IMG/VR virus record: IMGVR_UViG_3300027712_000092
Span: 1-31,158 of that record
Origin: a virus
Length of the DNA: 31,158 nt
Reading direction: 5' to 3' (one strand)
The translations under genes were made by a program, and so were the position numbers. The notes below the pieces were generated by a model. It had not been told where the DNA came from, ran no database searches, and saw only the letters and a program-made list of their open reading frames with translations. Below, piece after piece: positions 13,138 to 22,539 of this stretch. Within the stretch, counting starts at the first letter, position 1; each line of letters starts with the position of its first letter.

Positions 13138-14290
13138 AACAACTGCTCAAAGTAAAATATCAAAACTAAAAAAAAGAATAAGGATTGTACAAGGTGGAAC
13201 AAGTAGTTCAAAAACCTTTACAATCCTTCCTTTCTTAATTGATTATGCAATACAAAAACCAAACTCTGAAATATCAATAGTATCTGAAAGCATACCACAT
13301 TTAAAGCGTGGAGCAATGAAAGACTTTATTAAGATAATGGAATGGACTAATAACTTTAATCCAAACAATTTTAATAAATCAAATTTAACTTATAGGTTTA
13401 ATAACGGAAGTTATATTGAATTTTTTAGTGCTGATATGCCTGATAAATTAAGAGGTGCAAGACGTGATATACTTTTTATAAACGAGTGTAATAATATTAC
13501 TTTTGAAAGTTACCAGCAGTTAGCAATTCGTACAAAGAAATTTATTTATTTAGATTACAATCCGACAAATCAATTTTGGGTTCATACTGAATTAATGCAA
13601 GATGATAATTCAGACTTTGTTATATTAACTTATAAAGATAATGAAGCACTTGATCCTGCAATAGTAAAAGAAATTGAAAAGGCAAAAGAAAAAGCTAAAA
13701 CTTCAAGCTATTGGGATAACTGGTGGAATGTTTATGGATTAGGTCAAATAGGAACATTAGAGGGTGTTATATTTAATAATTGGAAAACAATAGATATAAT
13801 ACCAAATGATGCAAGACTTTTAGGTTATGGATTGGACTTTGGTTATACAAATGATCCTACTTCAATTATAGAAGTATATTTATACAATGGGCAAAGGATT
13901 ATAAATGAAATATGTTATAATAAAGGATTATCAAATAGTCAAATATCTAAATACATAAATACAAAAGAACCTTGTTATTGTGATAGTGCAGAACCAAAAT
14001 CAATAGATGAATTAAAAAGCTACGGAGTAAATGCTTATCCAGTTACTAAAGGAGCGGATAGTATTATGTTTGGTATCCAAACAATACAACAAAATGAATA
14101 TTTAATTACTAATTCAAGTATAAACTTAATAAAAGAATTAAGGAGATATGCTTGGGATAAAGATAAAAAGACAGGTGAGAAACTAAATAAACCTATTGAT
14201 GATTATAATCACGCTATTGATGCGTGGAGATATCACGAAATGGAAACAATAGGAATAAATAAAAATAAAGGAAACTATTTTATTTATTAG
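13127..14290 (+). CDS. terminase large subunit (PBSX/Terminase_3 type)
   Basis: 387 aa. ATPase half: Walker A GGTSSSKT (23-30, a known terminase variant), Walker B ILFINE (115-120) and the coupling motif LDYNPTNQFW (142-151). Nuclease half: acidic residues in GLDFGY (D237), CDSAEP (D286) and NHAIDAW (D365), the RNase H-like metal triad. It drives DNA packaging at the portal. The portal gene lies ten kilobases away instead of adjacent. Confidence 0.93.
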   Translation: MLIKTTAQSKISKLKKRIRIVQGGTSSSKTFTILPFLIDYAIQKPNSEISIVSESIPHLKRGAMKDFIKIMEWTNNFNPNNFNKSNLTYRFNNGSYIEFFSADMPDKLRGARRDILFINECNNITFESYQQLAIRTKKFIYLDYNPTNQFWVHTELMQDDNSDFVILTYKDNEALDPAIVKEIEKAKEKAKTSSYWDNWWNVYGLGQIGTLEGVIFNNWKTIDIIPNDARLLGYGLDFGYTNDPTSIIEVYLYNGQRIINEICYNKGLSNSQISKYINTKEPCYCDSAEPKSIDELKSYGVNAYPVTKGADSIMFGIQTIQQNEYLITNSSINLIKELRRYAWDKDKKTGEKLNKPIDDYNHAIDAWRYHEMETIGINKNKGNYFIY

Positions 14291-14313
14291 TGTAATACAA
14301 AAAACAATTAAAT

Positions 14314-14329
14314 ACGTTATATAATTATG
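14314..14329 (+). promoter_or_regulatory. late-gene box 2 (ACGTTATATA-N2-TATG)
   Basis: ACGTTATATA at 14314-14323, then AT and TATG (start codon at 14327). An ACAAAAA tract begins 17 bases upstream. It opens the tail module in the 36-base gap after the large terminase. Confidence 0.65.
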
Positions 14330-15013
14330 AAAATTAAAATTTCAATTCCGACTTCTTTAAATGAAATAACCTTGGAGCAATACCAAAGGTTTATATCAAT
14401 AGCAGAAAAGAACGAGGATAATAATTTCTTGCAGTTAAAAATGCTGGAGATATTTTGTGGTGTTTCTTTAGAGATAGCTTCTAATATGTCCTTAAAAGAT
14501 GTAACAGAAATAACTGCAAGTATAAATGAAATGTTTGCTAAAGAATATAAATTACAAACTATATTCAAATTGGCAGATACTAATTTTGGATTTATTCCAA
14601 ACTTAGACGAAATAAGTTTAGGTGAATTTACTGACTTAGATAATTACTTTGGTAAAATGGATAAATTGCACAATGCAATGGCGGTTTTATATAGACCTAT
14701 AATTGATAAGTTTAGAGATAAATATAGCATACAAGATTACAACGGAAGTATAACCTACTGCGATGTAATGAAGTCGATGCCAATGGATGTAGTTTTTGGT
14801 GCAATGGTTTTTTTTTACAATTTAAGCAACGAATTACTAATCAGTTCAATGAATTATTTGGAGCAGAATCCTCAAGTGAAAGCTTTAATCGACAAGCACA
14901 ATTCGGAGTTAAGTGGGGATGGTATTCATCTTTCTATGCTCTCGCTCAAGCTGATGTTAGAAGATTTGATGAAATTTCAAAACTTCAACTTATTACAGCA
15001 CTCACGTTCCTAA
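14327..15013 (+). CDS. tail assembly chaperone (G-like, unshifted form)
   Basis: 228 aa, predicted all helical. Features such as LNEITLEQYQRFISI, LEIFCGVSLE, MAVLYRPI and FGAMVFFYNLSNELL are the pattern of Bacteroidetes phage proteins in the place of lambda gpG. It begins at a late box. The C-terminal part is read in an alternative frame that is also well conserved-looking (see 14815-15069), so this is probably the short form of a G/GT pair that holds the tape measure before tail assembly. Confidence 0.75.
   Translation: MKIKISIPTSLNEITLEQYQRFISIAEKNEDNNFLQLKMLEIFCGVSLEIASNMSLKDVTEITASINEMFAKEYKLQTIFKLADTNFGFIPNLDEISLGEFTDLDNYFGKMDKLHNAMAVLYRPIIDKFRDKYSIQDYNGSITYCDVMKSMPMDVVFGAMVFFYNLSNELLISSMNYLEQNPQVKALIDKHNSELSGDGIHLSMLSLKLMLEDLMKFQNFNLLQHSRS
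14807..14816 (+). other. probable -1 programmed frameshift site (T9 run)
   Basis: GTT TTT TTT TAC in the chaperone frame forms a run of nine T (14808-14816). Slipping back by one base gives TTA from 14815 and enters a frame open from 14728 to the stop at 15067-15069. The run carries a slippery T TTT TTT heptamer. No strong downstream stem was verified. Confidence 0.6.
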
Positions 15014-15069
15014 CATTTGAAAAGGAAAAAATAGAAATAGAACAATCAATGCTCAAAAAAAATGAATAA
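14815..15069 (+). CDS. tail chaperone T-extension, -1 frame of 14327 gene
   Basis: No own start codon. After a -1 slip near 14815 the frame gives 84 residues, including FNELFGAESSSESFNRQAQF, VKWGWYSSFYALAQADVRRF and LTFLTFEKEKIEIEQSMLKK. The KWGWYxSxYxLA and FLxFEKxKxExE patterns are what I expect from fused chaperone homologues, and no stop interrupts them although the other frame is also coding. The fusion would be about 247 aa. It ends eight bases into the next gene, matching the local overlap style. Confidence 0.66.
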   Translation, partial: LQFKQRITNQFNELFGAESSSESFNRQAQFGVKWGWYSSFYALAQADVRRFDEISKLQLITALTFLTFEKEKIEIEQSMLKKNE

Positions 15070-15523
15070 TTACTACAAGATTACAGAAGATATTAGAGAT
15101 GAACTATTAAGAGATGCTATTATAAATAACGTTTCACAAGGAGATATATTTAATATTGATATAAATAAACCTACTATATTCCCTTTAGCTCATATAGTAG
15201 TAAATACTGTAGCACAATCTGAATCAGGAAACACAAATATTTTTAATGTTTCAGTTTTATTTATGGATGTTTGTGATATATCAAAAGCAAATCCTTACGA
15301 TTTATTTTTTGATAATGATAATGAAGCAGATATATTTAATGCTCAATTTGAATTAGCTAATAGGTTTTTAACTTCTTTACGCAGAGGTAATTTATACGAT
15401 AAAAACTATAGACTAAATGGAACTGCAAACTTTGAAGCATTTAGCGATAGGTTTGAAAATAAAATTGTAGGCTGGACTTTAACATTTGGAATTGAAAGTA
15501 ATAACGATATGACAATCTGCTAA
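15062..15523 (+). CDS. tail completion/terminator-like protein
   Basis: 153 aa, alpha/beta: N-terminal helix (ITEDIRDELLRDAI), then strands FPLAHIVVNTV and FNVSVLFMDVCD, ending GWTLTFGIESNNDM. This size and pattern fit the tail-terminator class that caps the tail tube next to HK97 gp10-like genes. The immediately following gene is gp10-like, supporting the call. Sequence similarity to named families was not established. Confidence 0.55.
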   Translation: MNNYYKITEDIRDELLRDAIINNVSQGDIFNIDINKPTIFPLAHIVVNTVAQSESGNTNIFNVSVLFMDVCDISKANPYDLFFDNDNEADIFNAQFELANRFLTSLRRGNLYDKNYRLNGTANFEAFSDRFENKIVGWTLTFGIESNNDMTIC

Positions 15524-16078
15524 ATGGTTAATTTAGAACACACGCAAAAAACACTTGAAAAATTTAGAGATTATGTAATTTCTGAATCTAAAAAAAATTT
15601 AGATAAAGGAGGTAAATATGGTTCGTATAATAGTACTGGAAAATTAAAAAATAGTTTTAAAGGTGATGTAAAAGTTTCTCCTAATAGTTTTCAATTAGCT
15701 TTTAATATGTCTATGTATGGACAATTTCACGATAAAGGAGTAAAAGGTTCTAATCCTTCAGGAATAAAAGGAGGAGTTCAAAAAGCTCCAAATAGTCCAT
15801 TTAGCTTTAAAAGTAAAATGATTTCAACTAAAGCATTAGATAATTGGGTAGTAAGAAAAGGATTAGCACCAAGAGGTAAAAGTGGAAAATTTAAAAGTAG
15901 ACAAGGTATAAAATTTGCATTAGCTAAAAGCATAGCATTACAAGGATTAAGACCAAGTTTATTTTTTACAAAACCATTTGAAGCAGGATATAAAAAATAC
16001 ATTGACGAAGATTTAATTAATCAATTTGCATTGGATGTTGAAGATTTAATGCAATACACACTAAAAGATATAAAATAA
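15524..16078 (+). CDS. HK97 gp10-like tail completion protein
   Basis: 184 aa, basic. The N-terminal helix (TLEKFRDYVISESKKNL) and the segment GKLKNSFKGDV, with SMYGQFHDKGVKGS, match the SGxLxxSxxxxV...YxxfvdxGxkGs pattern of HK97-gp10-like head-tail completion proteins. A glycine-rich middle and a C-terminal helix with FFTKPFEAGYKKY follow. It starts directly after the previous stop codon. Confidence 0.7.
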   Translation: MVNLEHTQKTLEKFRDYVISESKKNLDKGGKYGSYNSTGKLKNSFKGDVKVSPNSFQLAFNMSMYGQFHDKGVKGSNPSGIKGGVQKAPNSPFSFKSKMISTKALDNWVVRKGLAPRGKSGKFKSRQGIKFALAKSIALQGLRPSLFFTKPFEAGYKKYIDEDLINQFALDVEDLMQYTLKDIK

Positions 16079-17172
16079 TGCAAAGATTTAACGCAAGAAG
16101 TCCGTATATATTAAAAGTAAATGGTAGTAATGCACAAGTAGCAACAAGATTAGTTATAAATATTTATTCTCAATTAGCTAATTTATTAAAAACTTATACT
16201 ATTGATAAAAAAAGATTTTCAGCAACTAATTATATAAATTCTTATAATATTAGTCCTTATGTTTATGATTTATTAAATACTATTGATGAAAATTCATTTA
16301 GTGTTGTTGTAGATATAACTGCTTATTATACTGAAAATGGAATTGATTATATTCCTACTACTGATGATTTACCTTCATTATTAGTTGCTACAAATGGTTA
16401 TTCTGATTATAATAATCCAAACTATTTACAAAATGGTAATTTTATTCCATTATTAAAACAAGTTAATTATCCAATAAATTACGATAGAACTTTGACTTAT
16501 CCTACTGCTGATTTTGCATTTGATTTTCAAGATAGTAATGATGTATTTTTTTATGAAATAAGTAATGGTGCTACTACTAATTCTTTTGATATTGCAAATA
16601 ATGATTCTTTTAATTTTTTAAGATTACCATTAACACATAATGCAAGTGCTTATGCTGAAAAAAATAAATTTACAATTTATGTTTATAGAAATGGTGGAGG
16701 AACAAAAATAAAAGTTTATGAACAAAATTTAGTAAATCTTTGTGAATCAAAATACAATCCTATAAAATTAGATTTTATAAATAGATTAGGAGGTAAGCAA
16801 TCAATGTATTTCTTTAAAAATTCAACTCAATCTATAGAAGTTAAAAGTTCAGAATATAACACTAATACTTTTGAAGATGTTTATCCAACTTATAACGCCT
16901 TTTTAGGTCAAAAAAGAATTTACAATAAAAACGGAACTAAAACTATTAAATGTAATTCCGGATGGATTAATGAAGTAGAAAACGAAAACATACAAGATAT
17001 AATGTTAAGTGAAAACTTGCTTTTAACATACGATGAAGATGGAACTACAGTTACTAAAGCAGTTATTTTAAAAAGTAGTTCACAGCTATTTAAAACACAT
17101 TTAAATGAGAAAGTAATTAATTACGAATTAGAGTTTGAAGTTGCAAGTAGTTTAATAAATAACGTAGTATAA
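16078..17172 (+). CDS. structural tail protein (distal tail-like)
   Basis: 364 aa. The start MQRFNARSPYILKVNGSN is a recurring N-terminus of Bacteroidetes phage/prophage virion proteins. The rest is beta-strand-rich with many N, Y and T, ending EKVINYELEFEVASSLINNV. It overlaps the neighbours by one base on each side. Its place between completion proteins and the 762-aa tip protein suggests a distal tail or baseplate component. Exact role not recognised. Confidence 0.65.
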   Translation: MQRFNARSPYILKVNGSNAQVATRLVINIYSQLANLLKTYTIDKKRFSATNYINSYNISPYVYDLLNTIDENSFSVVVDITAYYTENGIDYIPTTDDLPSLLVATNGYSDYNNPNYLQNGNFIPLLKQVNYPINYDRTLTYPTADFAFDFQDSNDVFFYEISNGATTNSFDIANNDSFNFLRLPLTHNASAYAEKNKFTIYVYRNGGGTKIKVYEQNLVNLCESKYNPIKLDFINRLGGKQSMYFFKNSTQSIEVKSSEYNTNTFEDVYPTYNAFLGQKRIYNKNGTKTIKCNSGWINEVENENIQDIMLSENLLLTYDEDGTTVTKAVILKSSSQLFKTHLNEKVINYELEFEVASSLINNVV

Positions 17173-19460
17173 TGACAAGCGTAGAAATTTATATAAAAAT
17201 AGGAACGGAGTTTAAAAGAATTGATTTATTTAAAGATGAAAAAATATCTCTTACTTCTTCTGTGCAAAATATTAATGATTTATCTAAAGTATTTACAGAC
17301 TACACACAATCATTTACTATTCCTGCTTCAAAGAATAATAATTTAATATTTAATTACTGGAATGAAAGCGGAGTTAATGATGGTTTTGATCAACGTATTA
17401 GATATGATGCAATAATCGAATTAAATACTATTCCATTTAAAAAAGGTCAAATACAGATTGAAAAATGTAACGAGAAAAATAATAGAATTGAAAGTTACTC
17501 AATTACATTTTACGGAAAGGTTAAACAGTTAAAAGATTTATTTAAAGAGGATAAATTAAGTTGTTTAAATTATAATTCTTTAAATCACTCTTATACTGCT
17601 ACAGATATTAAAGATAGAATTGATGGTACAAATACTGATGGAGTTTATTATCCTTTAGTTGGAAATCAACATAAATATACATATAAAGATAATGGTGAAT
17701 TTGATATTACAGTTGGAGATAGTGCAAAAAGATCTATAGTTTATACTGATTTATTTCCTGCAATACCTGTTAGTAGAGTATTTGATTTTATTTCAAATAA
17801 ATATGGAATAACATTTACAAGTACTTTGTTTATTACTTCTTATTGGTACGAATTATATTTATATTGCAAAAATGTAGAAAAATTAAATACTTATACTGCA
17901 CCTGTTAAAATTGATTTTAAAACTAAAACAGGTTTTATGCAAGATTTAAATTTAAGTACAGATATTTTAAATGTTAATTTAAAAAAATCAAACGGAATTA
18001 CTATTTCTGATTCTTTATTATTAATATTAAGAATTACTCCAACAGATAATACAATTACATATAGATTAAAAGTAATAAATTCAGATACTGGAGTTACTGA
18101 AAAAGTTTTTGATAATTTATTAGGATATACAGAAAATCAAATTTTAAATTTTATTTATAATTTAAATGGTAATATTAATAAAAATTATTATTTTGAAATT
18201 GAAAGTATTTATCCATTAACTTTTACAACTAATTTATATTTATTAAAAGCAGGTGGACAATATGGAAGTGCTACATATTTTGAATCAGGTAATGCTTATA
18301 GTGATTCACAATCTACAACTACAACTATTAATATAGTAGACTATGTTCCTGATATGAAAATAGTTGATTTTTTTAATGGAATTATAAAACTATTTAATTT
18401 AACAATTACTGCAACTTCAGATAATACATTTAATTTAGAACCTTTGGAGTTTTTCTATTCTTATGGTAAATATATAGATATAAATAATTATGTAATTAAT
18501 GATAGTGTAGATTTAGAACGTACTAAATTATTTAAAAAATTATCCTTTAGTCACGAAAAATCTGAAAATATAATAAATAATTATTTTAGAAATACTTTTA
18601 ATCGTGGGTTTGATTATGGAGATTTAATATATGAAGATAATTTAACAAATGAAAGTGCAACTTATGAAATTAAATCACCTTTTGAAGATGTAATGTGGGA
18701 AAGAACTGCAGGAGAAAGATTTCAAACTACAACTTTAGTAGATAAAGATTTAAAACCATATAAGCCAAAACCTATACTTATGTATAGAAGTTCTTATGAA
18801 ACATTACTTGATACTCCAATTAAATTATTTACTGGAAGTGGATATATAAATATTTATAATTATATGAGGTTTTCAAATGAATTATTTATAAATAACGATA
18901 TAGCTTCTTTAAATTTTAATGAAGAAATATCTAGCTGGAATATAAATAGAACTACAAATAATTCTTTATTTAATTTATGGTATCAAAACTATATTTCGGC
19001 ACTTTATAACATACGCTGCCGAATTATAAAATTAAAAGCAATTATTCCTATTCCAATGTTATCAGATATTAAATTAAATGATAAAATAATTTATAAAGAT
19101 AAAAAATATATTATAAACACTTTTACAACTGATCTAACTACAGGAGAAGTTGATTTTGAATTAATAAGTGATTTTAGAGAATTGCCAATAATAGGGACTG
19201 GAAGATTTGCTTTAAAATCTATTTTTAATATTGATAATACAGCACAAGATTTAGAAGTAACTATTTTAAAATTAAATGCTGGATATTATGATGTTACAAA
19301 TTATGTCACTGGATATTTTGCACCTGATAATTATACAGATGCAACATTTACAGTTCCTATAGATGCAAATACTACAGGAGATATTGCATTTAAACAAATA
19401 GAAATTGCTTATCATAATCCAGATATAAAACAATACATAAACATTATACAAGATGCTTAA
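17172..19460 (+). CDS. tail tip / baseplate hub-like protein
   Basis: 762 aa, the largest gene. The N-terminal region contains ISLTSSVQNINDLSKVFTDY and TQSFTIPASKNNNLIFNYW, a pattern I know from large Bacteroidetes phage tail proteins (DLSKxxTDYxxxFxxPAS). Long beta-rich middle, then KLNDKIIYKDKKYIINTF near residue 640 and a Fn3-like end. Probably forms the tail tip or hub. No enzymatic motif seen. Confidence 0.68.
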   Translation: MTSVEIYIKIGTEFKRIDLFKDEKISLTSSVQNINDLSKVFTDYTQSFTIPASKNNNLIFNYWNESGVNDGFDQRIRYDAIIELNTIPFKKGQIQIEKCNEKNNRIESYSITFYGKVKQLKDLFKEDKLSCLNYNSLNHSYTATDIKDRIDGTNTDGVYYPLVGNQHKYTYKDNGEFDITVGDSAKRSIVYTDLFPAIPVSRVFDFISNKYGITFTSTLFITSYWYELYLYCKNVEKLNTYTAPVKIDFKTKTGFMQDLNLSTDILNVNLKKSNGITISDSLLLILRITPTDNTITYRLKVINSDTGVTEKVFDNLLGYTENQILNFIYNLNGNINKNYYFEIESIYPLTFTTNLYLLKAGGQYGSATYFESGNAYSDSQSTTTTINIVDYVPDMKIVDFFNGIIKLFNLTITATSDNTFNLEPLEFFYSYGKYIDINNYVINDSVDLERTKLFKKLSFSHEKSENIINNYFRNTFNRGFDYGDLIYEDNLTNESATYEIKSPFEDVMWERTAGERFQTTTLVDKDLKPYKPKPILMYRSSYETLLDTPIKLFTGSGYINIYNYMRFSNELFINNDIASLNFNEEISSWNINRTTNNSLFNLWYQNYISALYNIRCRIIKLKAIIPIPMLSDIKLNDKIIYKDKKYIINTFTTDLTTGEVDFELISDFRELPIIGTGRFALKSIFNIDNTAQDLEVTILKLNAGYYDVTNYVTGYFAPDNYTDATFTVPIDANTTGDIAFKQIEIAYHNPDIKQYINIIQDA

Positions 19461-19611
19461 AAATATATTACAACTATTGCAGTTGCACGATCATTATGGA
19501 ATTTCTGAAAATATAGAAATTGCTAAAGGTAAATATGAATTACCTACTTCATTTAAATTAGGAGCTAAACAACTAAAAAGACTTATAAAATGGCAATCGA
19601 GAAAGAAATAA
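19453..19611 (+). CDS. 52-aa hypothetical protein between tail tip and tape measure
   Basis: An ORF starting MLKNILQLLQLHDHYGISEN and ending in a basic helix (KQLKRLIKWQSRKK). It overlaps the tail tip end (8 bases) and the tape-measure start (22 bases), bridging the only gap in the tail module. No family recognised. Confidence 0.6.
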   Translation: MLKNILQLLQLHDHYGISENIEIAKGKYELPTSFKLGAKQLKRLIKWQSRKK

Positions 19612-21173
19612 ATTTAAATGTAAATAGTAATATTGAAGGTTCAATAGGTCAATTAAAAGCACTTAAAAGAGAATTAAAAGGTGTTGATGTAGGTACTGAA
19701 GAATTTAAGAAACTTTACAATCAAATTGATGACTTAGAGGACAAAATTAAATCTGCTAAAAATAAATCTAGTGATTGGATTGATAGCCTTGCAGCTGCTG
19801 GAGGACCCGTTGGATTATTAGGAGAATCTTTAAATAAATTAAAAGTTTCTACACAATCATTTGGCGGTGCTTTAAAAGCTACTGGAATTGGTTTAGTAGT
19901 TGGATTAGTTGCAAGTTTAGCAGCAGCATTTAACGATAATGAAAAAGCACAAAAGAAACTACAGCCTTTATTAAATGGATTAGAGAAAATATTTAATGGA
20001 ATATTTGCAGTAGTTGAACCTTTATTTAATACGCTTGTAGATTTAGCAATTTCTGCTTTACCTATGGTAAGCAATGCCTTTGGAGTAGTTTATGCTTCAG
20101 TTTCTGCAGTATTTCAATCTTTGGGTGCTTTAGGTTCTGCAATAGGTAAGTTAATTAAAGGTGATTTCAGTGGTGCTTGGAAGGATGCTAAAAGTTCTGT
20201 AAATGATTTTAGTAAAAACTATGATGAAACTATTAAAAGGTTCAATAGTGGAACTAAAGAAATGACTAAAACAGAAATAGAAGAAGCAAATAAAAGAGCA
20301 GAAGAAAAAAGGAAAGCTAAAGAAAAACAAGATGCTCTTGATAAAAAATCAAAAAAAGATTCTGAATTAACTGAAGAAGAAAAATTAAAAGCATTTAATG
20401 AATTAACAAAAAAATACAAAAAAAAATTATTAGATGATAATATTGAAATTGATTTAACTGAAATTAAAAATTTAGATACTAAAAATCAAGCTCAAAGAGA
20501 TTTAATTAAAAATAATAACCAACAGATTTTAGATGAATATCAACAATGGCAACTTCACATTGATCAAATTACTTATGATAGTGAAGAAGCACAAAAACAA
20601 AGACGACAACAAGCATTTTTACAAAAAATAGAAGATTTTCAAAATGTTGCAAATGCTGTTGGATCTATTGCAAAAAGTGGTGAAGATGTTTTGGCAAGTA
20701 TTCAAGATATAGGAATTGCAAAAGGTAAGTCTGGACAAACTGCTATGAAAGCATTAGCATTAGTACAAATAGGTGTTGATAGTGCAGTAGCATTTTCTAA
20801 AATGATGGCAGGAACTGAAGCAAGTGCAGCAGGTGCTGCTTCTCTTGCGGGTCCCGCTGCTCCAGCAACTTATTTAGCAACTAAAATAGCATTTTACGCA
20901 AGTGGTTCTGCAACAATTTTATCAAATATAGCTAAAGCAAAAAGATTACTTTCAAGTGGTGGAGATGCTGGTGGTGGTGGAGGTTCAGCTCCTGCTATGT
21001 CTGCACCTGCTGCTCCTTCTTTTAACGTAGTAGGTAATAGTGGAGTTAATCAAGTAGCAAATGTTTTAAATAATCAAGGTATGCCACCAATAAAAACTTA
21101 TGTTACAGCAGGAGAAGTTACAACGCAACAAGGACTAAATAGAAATATAGTTTCTAACGCTACATTAGGTTAA
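19590..21173 (+). CDS. tail tape measure protein
   Basis: 527 aa. The N-terminus has paired helices (LKALKRELKGVDVGTEEFKK). Hydrophobic alpha segments at about residues 93-112 and 135-190 (GIGLVVGLVASLAAAF; SNAFGVVYASVSAV) are followed by a long charged coiled coil (residues 230-350), a second hydrophobic part and a glycine/alanine-rich end. This is the classic tape-measure profile. At about 0.15 nm per residue the tail would be near 80 nm. Here it comes last in the tail module. Confidence 0.85.
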   Translation: MAIEKEINLNVNSNIEGSIGQLKALKRELKGVDVGTEEFKKLYNQIDDLEDKIKSAKNKSSDWIDSLAAAGGPVGLLGESLNKLKVSTQSFGGALKATGIGLVVGLVASLAAAFNDNEKAQKKLQPLLNGLEKIFNGIFAVVEPLFNTLVDLAISALPMVSNAFGVVYASVSAVFQSLGALGSAIGKLIKGDFSGAWKDAKSSVNDFSKNYDETIKRFNSGTKEMTKTEIEEANKRAEEKRKAKEKQDALDKKSKKDSELTEEEKLKAFNELTKKYKKKLLDDNIEIDLTEIKNLDTKNQAQRDLIKNNNQQILDEYQQWQLHIDQITYDSEEAQKQRRQQAFLQKIEDFQNVANAVGSIAKSGEDVLASIQDIGIAKGKSGQTAMKALALVQIGVDSAVAFSKMMAGTEASAAGAASLAGPAAPATYLATKIAFYASGSATILSNIAKAKRLLSSGGDAGGGGGSAPAMSAPAAPSFNVVGNSGVNQVANVLNNQGMPPIKTYVTAGEVTTQQGLNRNIVSNATLG

Positions 21174-21217
21174 TAATCAATTAGTTAAGTCCTATTTAGA
21201 AACAAAATAAATAAATA

Positions 21218-21233
21218 ACGTTATATAGATATG
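21218..21233 (+). promoter_or_regulatory. late-gene box 3 (ACGTTATATA-N2-TATG)
   Basis: ACGTTATATA at 21218-21227, then GA and TATG (start codon at 21231). ACAAAAT lies nine bases upstream of the core. It opens the head module in a 57-base gap. Confidence 0.65.
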
Positions 21234-21797
21234 CAAATTTATGAATTAGTACTAAACAAAGAAACAGATGGAGTTGATGCAATAAGCGTTGTAGATAGAC
21301 CTGCTACAGAAGAAAATTTTATTGCATTAAAAGAACAACACGAAGTTAAACTTGCAGAGGTTGACACAGATAAAAGAATTTTAATGGGTGCTGCTTTAGT
21401 TCCTAATAAACAAATTTATCGTAAAAATGGCAAAGAAGAGTTTTATGTATATTTTTCTAAAGATACAATTAAACAAGCAAGTGAATTATTTTTAATAAAT
21501 GGCAATCAAAATAATGCAACATTAATGCACGACAAAACTATAAATGATATGTCTGTAGTTGAATCTTGGATTATTGATGATGCAGTTAATGATAAGTCTG
21601 TAAAATATGGTTTTAGTTTGCCAATAGGAACTTGGATGATTTCAATGAAATGTAATAACGAGGATATTTGGCAAAAAGTAAAAGCAGGAGAAATTAAAGG
21701 ATTTTCTATTGAAGGTTATTTTGCAGATAAAGTACAAATGACTTCTAATAACAAAAAGATAATTGAACAACTAAAAGAGTTATTAAATGGGAACTAA
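21231..21797 (+). CDS. prohead protease, XkdF-like
   Basis: 188 aa. The start MQIYELVLNKETDGVDAISV, followed by VDRPATEENF, is the hallmark of the PBSX XkdF-like family of head maturation serine proteases. Likely catalytic residues are H100 (in LMHDKT) and S159 (in KGFSIEGYF). It cleaves scaffold and capsid during maturation. Gene order protease, small Cys protein, scaffold, capsid supports this. Confidence 0.83.
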   Translation: MQIYELVLNKETDGVDAISVVDRPATEENFIALKEQHEVKLAEVDTDKRILMGAALVPNKQIYRKNGKEEFYVYFSKDTIKQASELFLINGNQNNATLMHDKTINDMSVVESWIIDDAVNDKSVKYGFSLPIGTWMISMKCNNEDIWQKVKAGEIKGFSIEGYFADKVQMTSNNKKIIEQLKELLNGN

Positions 21798-21963
21798 AAT
21801 AACAAGTCCTAAAGGCGGTAAAAGAGGTTGCCTTTGTAAAGATGGCACTTACAAAAAAGAATGTTGCACTGGTGAGTTAGATGCACAAGGAGTTGGATCA
21901 TTAGTTGAACAATCTACAAGCGTAGTTGTTAATACTAATATTGAAAGAGTAATTACTAATTAA
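21787..21963 (+). CDS. 58-aa Cys-rich small head-module protein
   Basis: Encoded by 21787-21963: MGTKITSPKGGKRGCLCKDG, then TYKKECCTGE and a polar tail. The PKGGxRxCLCKDGTYxxxCC pattern recurs in Bacteroidetes phages between protease and scaffold. The four Cys suggest a metal or disulphide knot. It overlaps the protease by 11 bases. Role unknown. Confidence 0.66.
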   Translation: MGTKITSPKGGKRGCLCKDGTYKKECCTGELDAQGVGSLVEQSTSVVVNTNIERVITN

Positions 21964-21969
21964 TTAAAT

Positions 21970-22524
21970 ATGTACAAAAATGTCCTTAACAACGTGAAGC
22001 ATTTACTTTCTATGGAAGTTAAGCTTGCACAACAAACGCTAATGGATGGTGTTACTACCATTGAAGCGGAAGAGTTTGCTCCTGAATATTCAGTAGGTAT
22101 AGTAACTCCAGATGGTGTTATTCCAATGCCAGTTGGTGAATATACTACAGCAGCAGGAGAAGTAATTGTGGTTGAAGTTGAAGGTATTATTTCATCTATT
22201 GCTCCAGAAGCTATAGAAGAAGCAATGCCTGAGATGAATCATCCAGCAGCAGAAGCTACAGAGCCAGTAATGGCAGAAGCAACAGCTAAAAAAGTAGTTG
22301 AAACTGTAAGTAAAGAAACTTTTTTTGCTTTGGTTGAAAAAACTACAGAATTACAAGCAGAGGTTGAAAGATTGAAAGTTGAATTAGCAAGCAATGCACC
22401 TGCAGCAGCTCCAATTTCACACAATCCTGAAAATGTAATTACAAAAGAATCGTTCCAATTTGGAGCAAAAAGAGAAAGAACTACAGAAGATGTAGTTTTC
22501 GCAAAATTATTTAAAACTAACTAA
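21970..22524 (+). CDS. scaffold-like head protein
   Basis: 184 aa, acidic and alanine/glutamate-rich. Residues 75-105 are low-complexity (PEAIEEAMPEMNHPAAEATE), a coiled coil follows at about 108-140 (FFALVEKTTELQAEVERLKV), and the C-terminus is basic and aromatic. Low-complexity plus coiled coil immediately upstream of the capsid gene is the normal form and place of a scaffold. Confidence 0.72.
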   Translation: MYKNVLNNVKHLLSMEVKLAQQTLMDGVTTIEAEEFAPEYSVGIVTPDGVIPMPVGEYTTAAGEVIVVEVEGIISSIAPEAIEEAMPEMNHPAAEATEPVMAEATAKKVVETVSKETFFALVEKTTELQAEVERLKVELASNAPAAAPISHNPENVITKESFQFGAKRERTTEDVVFAKLFKTN

Positions 22525-22539
22525 ATTAAAATTTAAAAA

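Noticed and set aside
14728-15069. Sequencing frameshift as the cause of the two chaperone frames
   Set aside because: Both frames continue as plausible, family-like protein for about 200 bases past the T-run, which a single indel would not give; kept as a refutation test because the run is nine T.
19721-20074. Minus-strand ORF of 117 codons
   Set aside because: Lies fully inside the tape measure gene, no promoter or leader of its own; all other genes are on the + strand.
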